This document shows, one piece after another, positions 38,095 through 47,750 of a DNA stretch of 64,000 nucleotides (position 1 is its first letter; every line of letters begins with the position of its first letter). The position numbers and the translations under genes are program-made. Under the pieces are notes generated by a model. That model made no database searches. It worked only from the letters and a program-made list of their open reading frames with translations, and had not been told where the DNA came from. Source of the DNA: Novipirellula caenicola (GTDB taxonomy: Bacteria > Planctomycetota > Planctomycetia > Pirellulales > Pirellulaceae); the NCBI RefSeq assembly GCF_039545035.1, contig NZ_BAABRO010000007.1, positions 124,001 through 188,000 on the forward strand, given 5' to 3'.

Positions 38095-39729
38095 CTAACG
38101 TCCGGCCTGGTAAATTTCTTTGATCGTTTCCGCGTTCAGTGCCGAGCGGAGCAACATGAATTCATCGATGCGGCCGTCCAGATTGCGGATCGGTTCGTTA
38201 CCGGTTTGTCGCGGACGTAACCAGTTGCCTATTTCCGCGGTGCCGATGTGTAGCGGTTCGGCGACCGGCAACCCATTGGATCCCGCCTTGTTGCCGTTGA
38301 CATAATGGTCGACGGTTTTTCTCTCTGCGTTGTAAACGGTCGCCAGATGCATCCAGCGTCCGAGCGGGGCGAGTTCGTTCAGCGGTGTCGACGGGCTTCG
38401 CATCCGCCGCGATTCCTCGACGGTGTCTTGCCCAATCCCAAGCTTCAACGTGCCCTCTTTGGCGATTTGCCAATGAGGCTGCCATGCATCAAAGGAATCG
38501 GTCAGCAGGAGTGCTTGATTGACTCCGCGTAATTCGTCCAGCCGAACCCAGCATGCCATCGTCAAATTTGGCCAACGACCTGGGATCCGCACCCGCAATC
38601 GGTCGGCGGGATTGTAGAACCCAAGTGCCTTTTTCTGAGGCCAACGTCCTGTCAACATTTCGCAACCGACCACGGTTGCATTGATAGGGTTGGCGTCCGC
38701 AAGATCAATCACGGTATTGCGACCGTTGCCCTTTTCGCCGAACTCTTCGAAATTGTAGTAGACCAATAAATCAGGACGTTTGGCAAATTCAGTGCTCCAG
38801 GACTTCCATCGCTCGAAACGATTTGCAACCGATTGATCCATCGCCTGGGCCGACGGGAACCGATCGAGAGCGAATTCGGTTCGGCGAGTTTCAAACGATG
38901 GATCGACTTCGACGCTTTCGCCTTCACTGACGGGACGTCGGTTCGTGTCGTCGCGTGACGCTTTGCCACTGGGATAAAGATCGACCAGCCCATCAAACAC
39001 ATGGACTTGAGATCGTCCATCGTCGCCTGCTGAAATGGCAAACTCGGTACCTCGGTCCACGAGTCGCACGGCATCGGTGGTGACGGTGAATCCTTCGGCT
39101 TGTTCGGCAACACGGGCTCGCAGTTTTCCATGTCGCAGATGGGCGTGCTCAAGTGAATTCAAATCCAAGTCGACGGGACCTTCGAGATACAGTGTCACAC
39201 CGTTGTAAACTCGGATCTCTGCCAACCCCGATTCAAGCTGCAATCGGCCCGGTGACAGCAATAGCGGTGGCTCGACGTTACCGTGCCAAACATCCTCGGA
39301 CGTTTGAGCAAGGATCGCGATCGTGGTGTCCGGTTGTGTGGGTGTCGCCACGCTGGCAAATGGTGATAACGATCGGCCGGTCACGAACAGGAATGCCATA
39401 AACAGAACGGACACAGCCAGAATCGCCGTGACGACCCACCACGCTTTAGATTCAGTGTGCTTGCGGTATTTCGTCTGATGCACCTCAGGTGAAACATGAT
39501 CGAGAGTCGAATTTTGCGGGCAAACCAGATCGACAAGGTCGACGACCGACGACCGATCAATCTCGTTGCTAAGTAGCGAATCAAGTCGAAAGTGATCAAC
39601 CCAAGCGTTCATTCGTTCGGGGTTACCACGCATCAATTCTTGCAAACGTTGACCTTGGCCTGGATCGATCTGGCCATCGATTGCTAATTGAAGCAGGTTG
39701 GCAAATTCGCGGTCGGTATCGTTGCTCAT
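38095..39729 (-). CDS. FecR-type anti-sigma/transducer with LamG domain
   Basis: 544-aa single-span membrane protein. ATG 39729 overlaps the sigma factor stop by 4 bp (ATGA). Residues 1-85 form a cytoplasmic helical region that probably binds the sigma factor (ANLLQLAIDGQI). One transmembrane segment lies at about 97-117 (WWVVTAILAVSVLFMAFLFV). A FecR domain spans about 165-265 (GPVDLDLNSLEHAHLRHGKLRARV, VDRGTEFAIS, VHVFDGLVDL). A C-terminal LamG/concanavalin domain lies at about 335-540 (MACWVRLDELRG, GRWMHLATVYN). This layout suggests glycan sensing outside the membrane and release of the sigma factor inside. Confidence 0.88.
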   Translation of the reverse strand: MSNDTDREFANLLQLAIDGQIDPGQGQRLQELMRGNPERMNAWVDHFRLDSLLSNEIDRSSVVDLVDLVCPQNSTLDHVSPEVHQTKYRKHTESKAWWVVTAILAVSVLFMAFLFVTGRSLSPFASVATPTQPDTTIAILAQTSEDVWHGNVEPPLLLSPGRLQLESGLAEIRVYNGVTLYLEGPVDLDLNSLEHAHLRHGKLRARVAEQAEGFTVTTDAVRLVDRGTEFAISAGDDGRSQVHVFDGLVDLYPSGKASRDDTNRRPVSEGESVEVDPSFETRRTEFALDRFPSAQAMDQSVANRFERWKSWSTEFAKRPDLLVYYNFEEFGEKGNGRNTVIDLADANPINATVVGCEMLTGRWPQKKALGFYNPADRLRVRIPGRWPNLTMACWVRLDELRGVNQALLLTDSFDAWQPHWQIAKEGTLKLGIGQDTVEESRRMRSPSTPLNELAPLGRWMHLATVYNAERKTVDHYVNGNKAGSNGLPVAEPLHIGTAEIGNWLRPRQTGNEPIRNLDGRIDEFMLLRSALNAETIKEIYQAGR

Positions 39730-40265
39730 CGCGAAGTCTCCGGCATGTTCAACTCGATACACTGCAGCAACAGCCCGCGGATTCGGTACAACGTTTGTCG
39801 AATCGATCCTTCGGGGCGTCCCAATTCGTCCGCGATGCTGCCGATCGAGCGCTCGCTTGAATACCGCATCTCGATCAATGCCCGTTGCGGCCCTGGCAAT
39901 TGTTTCATGCAGTGCCGAAGTGCGGATTGTTGATCCTCGAACCCCCTGGACCGCTCGGTGGCAAGATCCGCCAACTCGGTCATGAACGACTCGTCAAACA
40001 CCAAGCGGTCGCGAGAATACTTGCGAACCTGGTTCATCACCTTGAATCTGGCTACCTGACTCGCCCACGCCCAGAAATCGGTTCCGATTTCGAATTGGTC
40101 TGCCTTCTGCCAAAGCACGACGTTCACCTCTTGCAGCAAATCGTCAACGTCTTTGTCATGAGCAAGCAAACACCGCACGAATCCCCGCAACCGAGATTGG
40201 TGCTGGGCAATCAATGCAACCACCTCTGTCGATGCATCCGTCGTGTTGCGGTCGTTTGACGTCAC
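39726..40265 (-). CDS. ECF RNA polymerase sigma factor
   Basis: 179-aa extracytoplasmic-function sigma factor of the planctomycete Rhodopirellula/Verrucomicrobium type. Region 2 is LRGFVRCLLAHDKDVDDLLQEVNVVLWQKADQFEIGTDFWAWASQVARFKVMN; region 4 helix-turn-helix is RALIEMRYSSERSIGSIADELGRPEGSIRQTLYRIRGLL. GTG 40265 is chosen because AAGGA lies 10 nt upstream; a TTG 30 bp further upstream is the alternative. It is translationally coupled to the FecR-LamG protein and heads the long minus-strand block. Confidence 0.92.
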   Translation of the reverse strand: MTSNDRNTTDASTEVVALIAQHQSRLRGFVRCLLAHDKDVDDLLQEVNVVLWQKADQFEIGTDFWAWASQVARFKVMNQVRKYSRDRLVFDESFMTELADLATERSRGFEDQQSALRHCMKQLPGPQRALIEMRYSSERSIGSIADELGRPEGSIRQTLYRIRGLLLQCIELNMPETSR

Positions 40266-40443
40266 GAAGCGAAAATCCTTAGTAAAGGTGCACAAATGGC
40301 ACGGTTTCGGGGGGGCGGTTCAAATGGCTAATGTCCGTGCGAAACCGCGTGTCAACAAATTATTTGCGTTTTTGGCTAACGCTGCGGCGGTCGCGATACC
40401 CGCACGGATCAGGCCAACAACGTGAAGACGAGCCGAATTCAGT

Positions 40444-40582
40444 AACGCTGTGAAGCCTTTTCTCGTAGCGACCTTCGCCAGAAGGTGGTGATTCGTATTG
40501 GACGTCAATCCTCCACGCTCTGGCGAGCGTAGCTACGGAACGCAATGCCGTGCTTTGCCTTCTCTAAATGCTTCACCGCATT
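40444..40582. repeat. MITE-like element, copy 3 (139 bp)
   Basis: Same structure as copies at 24380 and 28417: aacgctgtgaagccttt at one end, aaatgcttcaccgcatt at the other, and the inner pair gtagcgaccttcgccaga / tctggcgagcgtagctac. It sits between the divergent sigma factor and sulfatase genes. Confidence 0.85.
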
Positions 40583-40700
40583 ACAAATTTAGGTGTGGCT
40601 GGACTCGATCTCTTCGATGATAATCGTTCGTGGACGCGGCAAGCGTCCGTGAATTCGCTTGAACGCTCACCCCCCTTTCAAAACCTCAGAAAATCAAGCC

Positions 40701-42224
40701 ATGGATCTCCTTCGACGGTTCTCGAAATCATCTCGCATTTGGGCCACTTTGTTGTCGTTTGCGTGCGTCTCTACCGCGCTGGCCAATGAACGCCCCAATA
40801 TCATTTTCCTGATGTCCGATGATCAGAGCTTTTACTCGCTTGGCTGCTACGGCAACGAGGATGTGAAAACGCCCAATCTTGACCAATTGGCCGCCGAGGG
40901 GATGGTGTTCGACAATCACTACGATACGACCGCGATCTGTATGGCCAGTCGTGCGAGTGTAATGACAGGGATGCTGGAATACAAAACGGGCTGCAATTTT
41001 GATCACGGCCCGATGACGCGGGACAAGTGGCAGCAGAGCTACCCCATGCTGCTTCGCGCCAACGGTTATCGCACCGCGTTCGCAGGTAAATTCGGATTCG
41101 AAGTCGTCGATACGCCGGAGTCCAAGAAGTTGCAACTTCCCAGCGACGACTTCGACGTGTGGGGCGGCGGCCCCGGGCAAACGAGCTACAACACCCGGCA
41201 AAACAAATCGATGGCGAAGTATGCCGACGAGTATCCGCACTCGACGTTGTCCTACGGCGCCTTCGGTCGCGACTTTGTTCGTGATTCGGCTGCGAAGGAG
41301 CAACCGTTTTGCTTGTCGATCAGCTTCAAAGCACCGCACATGCCGGCGACACCGGATCCTCGATTTGATGATGTCTATGCCGGAAAGACATTCAAAAAAC
41401 CGGCGAACTTCGGTCGCGAACACGGCACGCACTTTTCCAAACAGAGTCAACAAGGACGTCAATACGAGCGGTTTCATTCGTGGCACTACTCGGACGATTA
41501 CGACAATGTGATGGCAAAGTACCATCAACAAATCTACGCCATCGACGTTGCGGTCGGGATGATTCGGGATGCGTTAGAAGAGCATGGTGCCAGTGACAAT
41601 ACCGTGATTTTCTACACTTCGGATAACGGTTTTTTGTGTGGCTCGCATGGTTATGGTTCCAAGGTGCTGCCGTACGAAGAAGCATCACGCGTGCCATTGA
41701 TCGTTTACGATCCTCGCCATCCCAACCGTGGGAAACAGTTGCGAACCGATTCGTTGACGGGCAATATCGATTTTGCGCCGACCATTCTTGCAATGGCCGG
41801 CATCACGCCGCCCCGCAACATGGATGGACGCAGTCTGATCCCGATCCTTGATGATCCGGCCACCGACATCCACACCTCTCTGCCGCTGATCAACGTGTGG
41901 GGGACGCCCGCAACTCAATCGCTTGCGATCGTGACCAAAGACATGAAGTACATTTACTGGGGTTACGCCGGAGACGGATTCTCGCCGACCGAGGAACTTT
42001 ATCACACGCGAAAGGATCCGCTGGAATTGGTCAACTTGGCCAAGAACCCCGAGTACAGCGAAGCGATGAAATCAATGCGGGCCGGTTATGACCAAGCGGT
42101 GGAAAAGTGGAAGCAGGATGCGGTACCCTACAATCGCTATCAAGAGTACGGCGTGATCTTCGACCGCCACGCCCCCTGGGCCGAAAAGGCAAAACGTTTG
42201 CAAAGAGGCAGGTCGCGGGAGTAA
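40701..42224 (+). CDS. Secreted sulfatase (CMASR type)
   Basis: 507-aa sulfatase and the only one on the plus strand. ATG 40701 starts a signal peptide ending STALA (about 28). [14 protein letters not shown] has the metal Asp pair (40-41). The active-site motif is CMASR (80-84), the CxAxR variant also accepted by formylglycine-generating enzymes. [29 protein letters not shown] is typical of the heparan/choline-type sulfatase C-terminal half. It diverges from the sigma factor gene, 435 bp away, and could share its regulatory region. Confidence 0.92.
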   Translation: MDLLRRFSKSSRIWATLLSFACVSTALANERPNIIFLMSDDQSFYSLGCYGNEDVKTPNLDQLAAEGMVFDNHYDTTAICMASRASVMTGMLEYKTGCNFDHGPMTRDKWQQSYPMLLRANGYRTAFAGKFGFEVVDTPESKKLQLPSDDFDVWGGGPGQTSYNTRQNKSMAKYADEYPHSTLSYGAFGRDFVRDSAAKEQPFCLSISFKAPHMPATPDPRFDDVYAGKTFKKPANFGREHGTHFSKQSQQGRQYERFHSWHYSDDYDNVMAKYHQQIYAIDVAVGMIRDALEEHGASDNTVIFYTSDNGFLCGSHGYGSKVLPYEEASRVPLIVYDPRHPNRGKQLRTDSLTGNIDFAPTILAMAGITPPRNMDGRSLIPILDDPATDIHTSLPLINVWGTPATQSLAIVTKDMKYIYWGYAGDGFSPTEELYHTRKDPLELVNLAKNPEYSEAMKSMRAGYDQAVEKWKQDAVPYNRYQEYGVIFDRHAPWAEKAKRLQRGRSRE

Positions 42225-42252
42225 GCGGCTGGCTAGCAAGCGGCATGTTTTC

Positions 42253-42336
42253 GGGCCAAAGGCCCAGCGATTTACCTAGCCCAGGCCAGCGGCCTGGGAA
42301 TCCGTGTCCAAGAAAGTTAGGTAGGGCCAACGGCCC
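42253..42336. repeat. REP-like palindrome cluster, left of transposase
   Basis: Three GC-rich palindromes: gggcc-aaa-ggccc (42253-42265), cccaggcc-agc-ggcctggg (42280-42298) and gggcc-aac-ggccc (42324-42336). Segment 42275-42298 is an exact inverted copy of 42877-42900 on the other side of the transposase gene. Confidence 0.88.
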
Positions 42337-42351
42337 GGCCGTTTATACGCC

Positions 42352-42807
42352 TCAATCCCACACATATCGTTCGTCGATTTCTATATCATGCCGTTTACAA
42401 ATCGCCCGAAATTCATCATGGAACGACAGCTGGTCGTGATGTTTGTTTTGGTTGCGTATGTATTCGTCAACCTCACCACGTTCGGAGTGGCTGACTGAAA
42501 AAACGCCATAGCCTGATTGCCAAGAGAACCTTGAAGTCCCACCCACGGCGGTTTTCGCCCACTTGGATGTTTCGGTTTTGATGTTCTCGACGAGTTTCGC
42601 AATACTGATGGTTCTTGAAAGCCCAATCAGAAGATGAACATGGTCGATGTGTCCTCCCACGCAAGCATTCACGCATTTTGATTCTTTGACGTGGTGGGAG
42701 AGCATGCGAAACATTTCTTCGCGGAACGGTTCGTCCTTTAGAAACGGTCGACGTTCTTTGGTTGAGAAAACGAGACGGATCCAAACTTGCGAAAGTGATT
42801 GAGGCAT
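42352..42807 (-). CDS. REP-associated tyrosine transposase (IS200/IS605 TnpA-like)
   Basis: 151-aa Y1 HUH single-strand transposase, a usual length. Motifs: HUH as DHVHLLIGL (His56, His58) within GGHIDHVHLL, and the catalytic Tyr116 in VDEYIRNQNKHH. There is no accessory TnpB. It is bracketed by inverted REP-like palindrome clusters at 42253-42336 and 42841-42922, the arrangement of RAYT genes, which are thought to mobilise REP sequences. The frame is intact. Confidence 0.92.
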   Translation of the reverse strand: MPQSLSQVWIRLVFSTKERRPFLKDEPFREEMFRMLSHHVKESKCVNACVGGHIDHVHLLIGLSRTISIAKLVENIKTETSKWAKTAVGGTSRFSWQSGYGVFSVSHSERGEVDEYIRNQNKHHDQLSFHDEFRAICKRHDIEIDERYVWD

Positions 42808-42840
42808 TGGGCAAACCCTGGATTAGCGATGCAAACTGCC

Positions 42841-42922
42841 GGGCCTTTGGCCCTATGGAAGTATCTTACAACCATTCCCAGGCCGCTGGCCTGGGCTAGG
42901 CAAACGGATGGCCCTTTGGGCC
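42841..42922. repeat. REP-like palindrome cluster, right of transposase
   Basis: gggcc-ttt-ggccc (42841-42853), cccaggcc-gct-ggcctggg (42877-42895) and ggccc-ttt-gggcc (42910-42922). It mirrors the left cluster in inverse order; the 24-nt segment 42877-42900 is the exact complement of 42275-42298. Confidence 0.88.
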
Positions 42923-42996
42923 GAAGAGGGGACTGCGAGATTAGGTGATTCAGCGACACCTTCCTCGCATCGACCGCCCTGGCAACTTCCCACCCC

Positions 42997-45612
42997 CTAT
43001 CGCTTGTTAAAAATTAACCGGGTTTGGTCGGCGGGGATCCAGCACTCGCGGCCGTCGGCTAGTTCGATGTTTAACCAATCCGCTTGACTCGTTTTTACAT
43101 CGAACTCTAACCCGTCATGCAGCGGCTCGAAAAATGCCGTGTCATACGAATACGCCGGGCCTTTGCGACCAAACGTTTCACCAACGATCACCACGCCTTC
43201 GCGTCCCGATTGAATGTCAGCGTAAACCGCGGTCCCCACCATCACTGCGACGCTGGATGCAGCTAAGATCACCACCGCCGTCGTCGTCCGTGTTCGGTAG
43301 CGAAGATGCACGAGCAGCAAACTCAGAAACAATGTCCAACTGAGGACCAACGCTGCGCAGATCCATCGCAGCGGCCAACGCAGGAAACGGTCTGCGCGGA
43401 CATCGTCGATGGCATCGACCGCCAACGCTCGTACGGCTTTCAAGTTTTCGCGGACCTTGTCGTCAAACGGTCGATACACCTGTGCTTGGCGATAACATGC
43501 GATCGCTCGGCCAATCTCGCCAGCTTTGAACCACGCATTGCCGGCGTTGTACCAAGCATGTCCTCGTTGTCGGGCGTCGCCGGCAGCACTCTCGAACTTT
43601 AACGCCGCTTGCTTGAACAACGATTCGGTTTCTGGCAATCCAGGATCCGAGTGGATGGCTTGATCAAAAAGCACTTCCGCTTCGCTCCACTCCGATGCGT
43701 ACGCAGTTAGCGGAGTTGCGCAGAAAACAATCCATAGGAAAACCGAAAGACGGCGGAGCTTTGCGAACAGTCGACTTGCTACCCCGTTGAGTTCAGGGAT
43801 CGAGGCGGTTGATTTCTGTGACGAAAAATCGGACCTGTCTGCGACGGCATGGGTTTTCGCGATCAAGTCAATGTCGGATTGGGAAAGCTCAATCTCACGC
43901 AGACGATTTTGAGTGTCCTGGATCGTCCAAGCGTTCGGCGGAACCGAGAATCCAGTGGCCAAAAATCGCAGAAAGGATTCCCACTTTTGCACGCTCCCCT
44001 CGGGTTGCCGAAGCAAGTCGTGATACGCGGCGACTTGTCGTCGGTAAACCGGGTGAGTCGCACGACGCCGTCGCTCGCGGACCCATGGCACAACAAAGGC
44101 AAACAATACGGTGGTGGAGATCATCCACAGCCAAAAGTAGTCTGCCAAAATCCCAATCGCGTGATTCAAAAATGGACTCATGATTCCTGGTTGTGCGTTG
44201 TGCCAAACCCCTTCGGGTTGGTCGGTCAGAGTTCGCTCGGCGAGGAGCGATCGTACTTCGAAAAAGTCTCGTCCGTCATCCGCAAGTACTTTTAGGGGAA
44301 TCGCTGCGGTTTGGATGAAGCGATATTCGCCCGCCTCTGCGTCAAAGACTTGGATTCGCAGCGATGGAAACGCGGTGATGTTGGTGGTCAACGGACGCAC
44401 ACGGATTCGGAAACTGGTTCCATCGGGGTGCCATGTTCGCCCCATTTCGCTCGAGACGTGGAACCGTCCCCGCAAACTCCGCTGCAATGATAGCGGTGGA
44501 AGTTCGAGCATGCCGTGCGGTGCGTCGCTATGCACTCGGACGTCGATTTGCAGAACTTGCCCGACCGTGATTTCATCGGTTGCCGACGTGACATCGATCT
44601 TGCATGGGGTGAACAGTCCGCTAAACCATTCCGAGCGATGCTCCGACGGCAGCGGAAGCACGCGGACCGGCGTTTGTTCGGATTCCACATAGACTCGCTC
44701 GTACGACTTCAGCGCCGAAAACGGCTCGAACAATCCATTGTTGTAGTAGGCGGCATAGGGAGCGAACGCGCCTTCGGGGCTCTTCAGCAGGGCACACTCT
44801 AAACGCGTGGGGCCGATGTTGACGGTGTTGGGTTCATGGAAACGAATGAACAATGGAAACTCGACCGTGCCGAACAAGGCTGGTTTGTCGTCAGGCGGCA
44901 CGCGAGGAACAATGATGCGTCGACCGCCGATCGGCATTCCCATCTGCAGTTCTTCGGGGGCAGTGCAGCGAGGTATTACTACCTCGGCATCGTGGTTTCG
45001 AAAAATGTCCGGATAACATTGCAGTGAGCGAAATCGGTTTGTCTCCTCTTGGCTCGACCATTTGACATTCACCCGCGTCGGTTCACCGACGTAAACCGAT
45101 GTTTTTTCTGGTCGAAATTCAAACTGCATGTTCGAACTCGGTTGGGGGACGCTGACCAGGAATTGCGTGGGCAAAGTACGGTAAAGGTGGGTTGCCGAGC
45201 GGAACTCGAGCGATGGAAAAACCGACACCCCCGGATGCTGCGGGACAAATCGAACCACCGCATCGGGTTGGCGAAGATGTGACGTGGAGGGGGCGTTCAG
45301 CTCCAAACCGACGAACGCAACATCCTTGTCATCCGGCGGCAACGATTCGGGTTGCTCCACCGCTTCGGGGAATTCGATCACGGCCGTCGCCACCACATCG
45401 GTGAACCAGGATTGCTCTTTGAGTTTGATCGGGATTTCGACGACTTCGAGTTCGGAATCGGTCGCTGGTGCCTCGGTCGCTGGTGCCACGGTCGATGATA
45501 CTTGGGCATCCGCATCTTCATTGTCTAACTGCGCACCGGCGACATTCGCTGCGGCAAGGGCCAAAACGATTCCAAGTGTCCTCAACAATTCGATATGCCA
45601 TCGACGGCTCAC
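42997..45612 (-). CDS. BatD-BatE fusion protein (Bat/aerotolerance operon)
   Basis: 871-aa membrane protein joining two Bat functions. After a signal peptide (about 1-27) come BatD-type beta domains (YVGEPTRVNVKWSS; DEITVGQVLQIDVRVHSDAPHG), a membrane segment (YFWLWMISTTVLFAFVVPWV), and a cytoplasmic linker. A second membrane segment follows (LSVFLWIVFCATPLTAYA), then TPR repeats (HAWYNAGNAWFKAGEIGRAIACYRQAQVYRP), two more membrane segments and a C-terminal SH3-like domain (WLNIELADGRECWIPADQTRLI), which is BatE-like. GTG 45612 has GGAG 8 nt upstream and overlaps the previous stop as GTGA. Confidence 0.87.
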   Translation of the reverse strand: MSRRWHIELLRTLGIVLALAAANVAGAQLDNEDADAQVSSTVAPATEAPATDSELEVVEIPIKLKEQSWFTDVVATAVIEFPEAVEQPESLPPDDKDVAFVGLELNAPSTSHLRQPDAVVRFVPQHPGVSVFPSLEFRSATHLYRTLPTQFLVSVPQPSSNMQFEFRPEKTSVYVGEPTRVNVKWSSQEETNRFRSLQCYPDIFRNHDAEVVIPRCTAPEELQMGMPIGGRRIIVPRVPPDDKPALFGTVEFPLFIRFHEPNTVNIGPTRLECALLKSPEGAFAPYAAYYNNGLFEPFSALKSYERVYVESEQTPVRVLPLPSEHRSEWFSGLFTPCKIDVTSATDEITVGQVLQIDVRVHSDAPHGMLELPPLSLQRSLRGRFHVSSEMGRTWHPDGTSFRIRVRPLTTNITAFPSLRIQVFDAEAGEYRFIQTAAIPLKVLADDGRDFFEVRSLLAERTLTDQPEGVWHNAQPGIMSPFLNHAIGILADYFWLWMISTTVLFAFVVPWVRERRRRATHPVYRRQVAAYHDLLRQPEGSVQKWESFLRFLATGFSVPPNAWTIQDTQNRLREIELSQSDIDLIAKTHAVADRSDFSSQKSTASIPELNGVASRLFAKLRRLSVFLWIVFCATPLTAYASEWSEAEVLFDQAIHSDPGLPETESLFKQAALKFESAAGDARQRGHAWYNAGNAWFKAGEIGRAIACYRQAQVYRPFDDKVRENLKAVRALAVDAIDDVRADRFLRWPLRWICAALVLSWTLFLSLLLVHLRYRTRTTTAVVILAASSVAVMVGTAVYADIQSGREGVVIVGETFGRKGPAYSYDTAFFEPLHDGLEFDVKTSQADWLNIELADGRECWIPADQTRLIFNKR

Positions 45613-47750
45613 CAATCTTTCTCCACTTTGCCTTGGTTGCTCTTGGCTCGCTGTTGTTGGCGAAATTGCAGACTGCCCTGCTCTTGCATCAAAATGTCTT
45701 CCACCGAATAGTTGGGGACCGGCAACGGTTGCATTTCTCCGCCGCTGGCAAATTCGCCTTCCCCTTGCATCGACGACATCATCGCTTCGTCGGACTCACT
45801 CGATTCCATCATGTCTTCGTAGGACTCTTCATCGTCCCAGTCGCCTTCGTCCGAGTCTTCGGAACTGTCGCTGGCCAATAGGTCCAGGATCTCCTGGATC
45901 TTGCGAATGGCGATCTGTTGCAGGTCGCGAGCATTCGCCCAGCGGCTCCATTGCCGTAGCGGTTCGACCGCTAAGTCTTGGGCCGTGATCGCTTGTTTCA
46001 TCAGCCTCAGCGGCTCTTCCAATACGCTTAGCGGTTGCGTGTCTTCGGACGGAACCGATTGCGACATCGCTTGGTCAAGTTTCTGCATGGCCGCGTCGAT
46101 CGCAATTCCTTCTTGATGCAATTGCCGCTGCTGTTGCGAGAATTGTTTGCCATCCTCGGCCGCCGTTTCCGGTTCGCCTTCCGGCGGTTGGGCAACCGCC
46201 GGTTTGCGACGCCCTGGGTCCTGTCGGCTGGGAACTTTGTCACGCAAGGCCGTTTGTTTTTGTTGCAGTTCCTGAAGCAGCTCGATCAAATTTTGAAGTT
46301 GTTCCTGCAGTTTCTGCTGACGCTCATCCTCTTGTTCGATTTGCTGTTGCAGCTGAGTGATCCAGTTTGCGGTCGGATCGAGTCGCATCCTCGCACGCTT
46401 GAACTCGGGTGACATCCGACATGCATCCAGAAAACAGGTCTGGGCTTGCTCGACGTTCGACAAGGCGGATCTCGGTTCCGCATCCGCGTCGTTGGCGGCT
46501 AGATCCAAGTAACACAGCCCTTGGTTGAATCGCAGTGCCGCGGTTTGCTGGGCCGAGATCTGTCCGGCTACGATGCTCGAATCGATCGCGTCATAAATCT
46601 CCATCGCATCCGCCGTCCGGCCTGCGGATTGTAACCGTACGGCCTCGGCAAATTGCGACGCCACGCCGGTTTCCTCGGCCGACAATGATGGCGTTGTTAC
46701 GACGCTGATGGCGGCGGTGAAAAGCAATGCAGCAATCTGCTGCACTGGAAATTGTGTGCGTCTGCGTCTGTGCGAACGATGCTGCCACTCGGCGATCAAT
46801 AACATCGCTAACGCCAGCCCCATCAGCGGGAATCCAAGCTCTTGATAGGTAACGTAGGTGTCGCTTCCGCCGACATCGGCGATGGGTTTCTCGCTCGCGT
46901 ATTGCCAATACAGACCAGCCAGATCAAATGCCGACGTTCCTGCCGAGACGTAGGTGGCACCGCTCGCCAAACGAGCAAGCTCTCGCAGTCCGCTTTCGTT
47001 CAATCGCGTCGTGACAAATTGTCCGTCGTGTTTCAAGTACTCCGTCGCGCCCTCGTCGCCTGTGATGGGAATGCGTGAACCCGCCGCCGTGTCGCCAATG
47101 CCAACCAACAACAGTCCCGCCGCGTGCTCGTTTAGCAGTTTGGCGATCCGCTGATTGTGCGACCCATGTTCTTCGCCATCGGTCAGGACGATCAAATCCT
47201 GCATTCCGTTGCGCTGCTCGGTAAAGATGCTGTCGGCACACTTCTCGGTGGCGGATAGTAAGGTGGTGCCGCCGAAATCGACGGTTCGCGGAGTGGCTTG
47301 ATCCAACACGTATCGCACAAAGTCGTAATCGAACGTTAGCGGACAGAGAATGTTGGCACTGCCCGCGTACACGACCAACGCCACTCGTTCGGATTGCAAG
47401 TGGTCCAGCGCGTCACGGATCGCGTCTTTGGCGGCATCCAATCGCGACGGATAAGCGTCCTCGGCCAGCATGCTTTGCGAGACATCGAGCACAAACACCA
47501 CGTCACGACCGCTCTTGGACACCGAATGTCGCTGCGGCGAAATCCCAGGACGCGCTAACGCCAGGACCAACAGCAGCGTTGCCGCCAAGCAAAGTCGGTC
47601 ACGCCATCTTGATCGCAGGCCAAGATCGCCGCCCATCGCATCGATGACCGTCTTTCGGCGACGCCGCGCACGGCGAAGCAACCACGCCACCGGCAACAGC
47701 ATCACCAGCAGTCCAAGCATGCTCGGGTTTTGAAACGTAAAGAATGTCAT
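45609..47750 (-). CDS. BatB-like VWA protein with BatC-like TPR region
   Basis: 713-aa membrane protein. ATG 47750 overlaps the preceding gene by 4 bp and starts two membrane segments (about 10-25, 54-68). A VWA domain has the MIDAS motif DVSQS (89-93) and a later VLTDGEEHGSH. A third membrane segment follows at about 305-325, then an exported or cytosolic TPR-like region (RTADAMEIYDAIDSS, ALRFNQGLCYLDLA) with a Gln-rich coiled coil (LQQQIEQEDERQQKLQEQLQ) and an acidic stretch (SSEDSDEGDWDDEESYEDMM). This matches a BatB plus BatC combination. A longer upstream frame overlaps BatA and is rejected. Confidence 0.88.
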   Translation of the reverse strand: MTFFTFQNPSMLGLLVMLLPVAWLLRRARRRRKTVIDAMGGDLGLRSRWRDRLCLAATLLLVLALARPGISPQRHSVSKSGRDVVFVLDVSQSMLAEDAYPSRLDAAKDAIRDALDHLQSERVALVVYAGSANILCPLTFDYDFVRYVLDQATPRTVDFGGTTLLSATEKCADSIFTEQRNGMQDLIVLTDGEEHGSHNQRIAKLLNEHAAGLLLVGIGDTAAGSRIPITGDEGATEYLKHDGQFVTTRLNESGLRELARLASGATYVSAGTSAFDLAGLYWQYASEKPIADVGGSDTYVTYQELGFPLMGLALAMLLIAEWQHRSHRRRRTQFPVQQIAALLFTAAISVVTTPSLSAEETGVASQFAEAVRLQSAGRTADAMEIYDAIDSSIVAGQISAQQTAALRFNQGLCYLDLAANDADAEPRSALSNVEQAQTCFLDACRMSPEFKRARMRLDPTANWITQLQQQIEQEDERQQKLQEQLQNLIELLQELQQKQTALRDKVPSRQDPGRRKPAVAQPPEGEPETAAEDGKQFSQQQRQLHQEGIAIDAAMQKLDQAMSQSVPSEDTQPLSVLEEPLRLMKQAITAQDLAVEPLRQWSRWANARDLQQIAIRKIQEILDLLASDSSEDSDEGDWDDEESYEDMMESSESDEAMMSSMQGEGEFASGGEMQPLPVPNYSVEDILMQEQGSLQFRQQQRAKSNQGKVEKDW

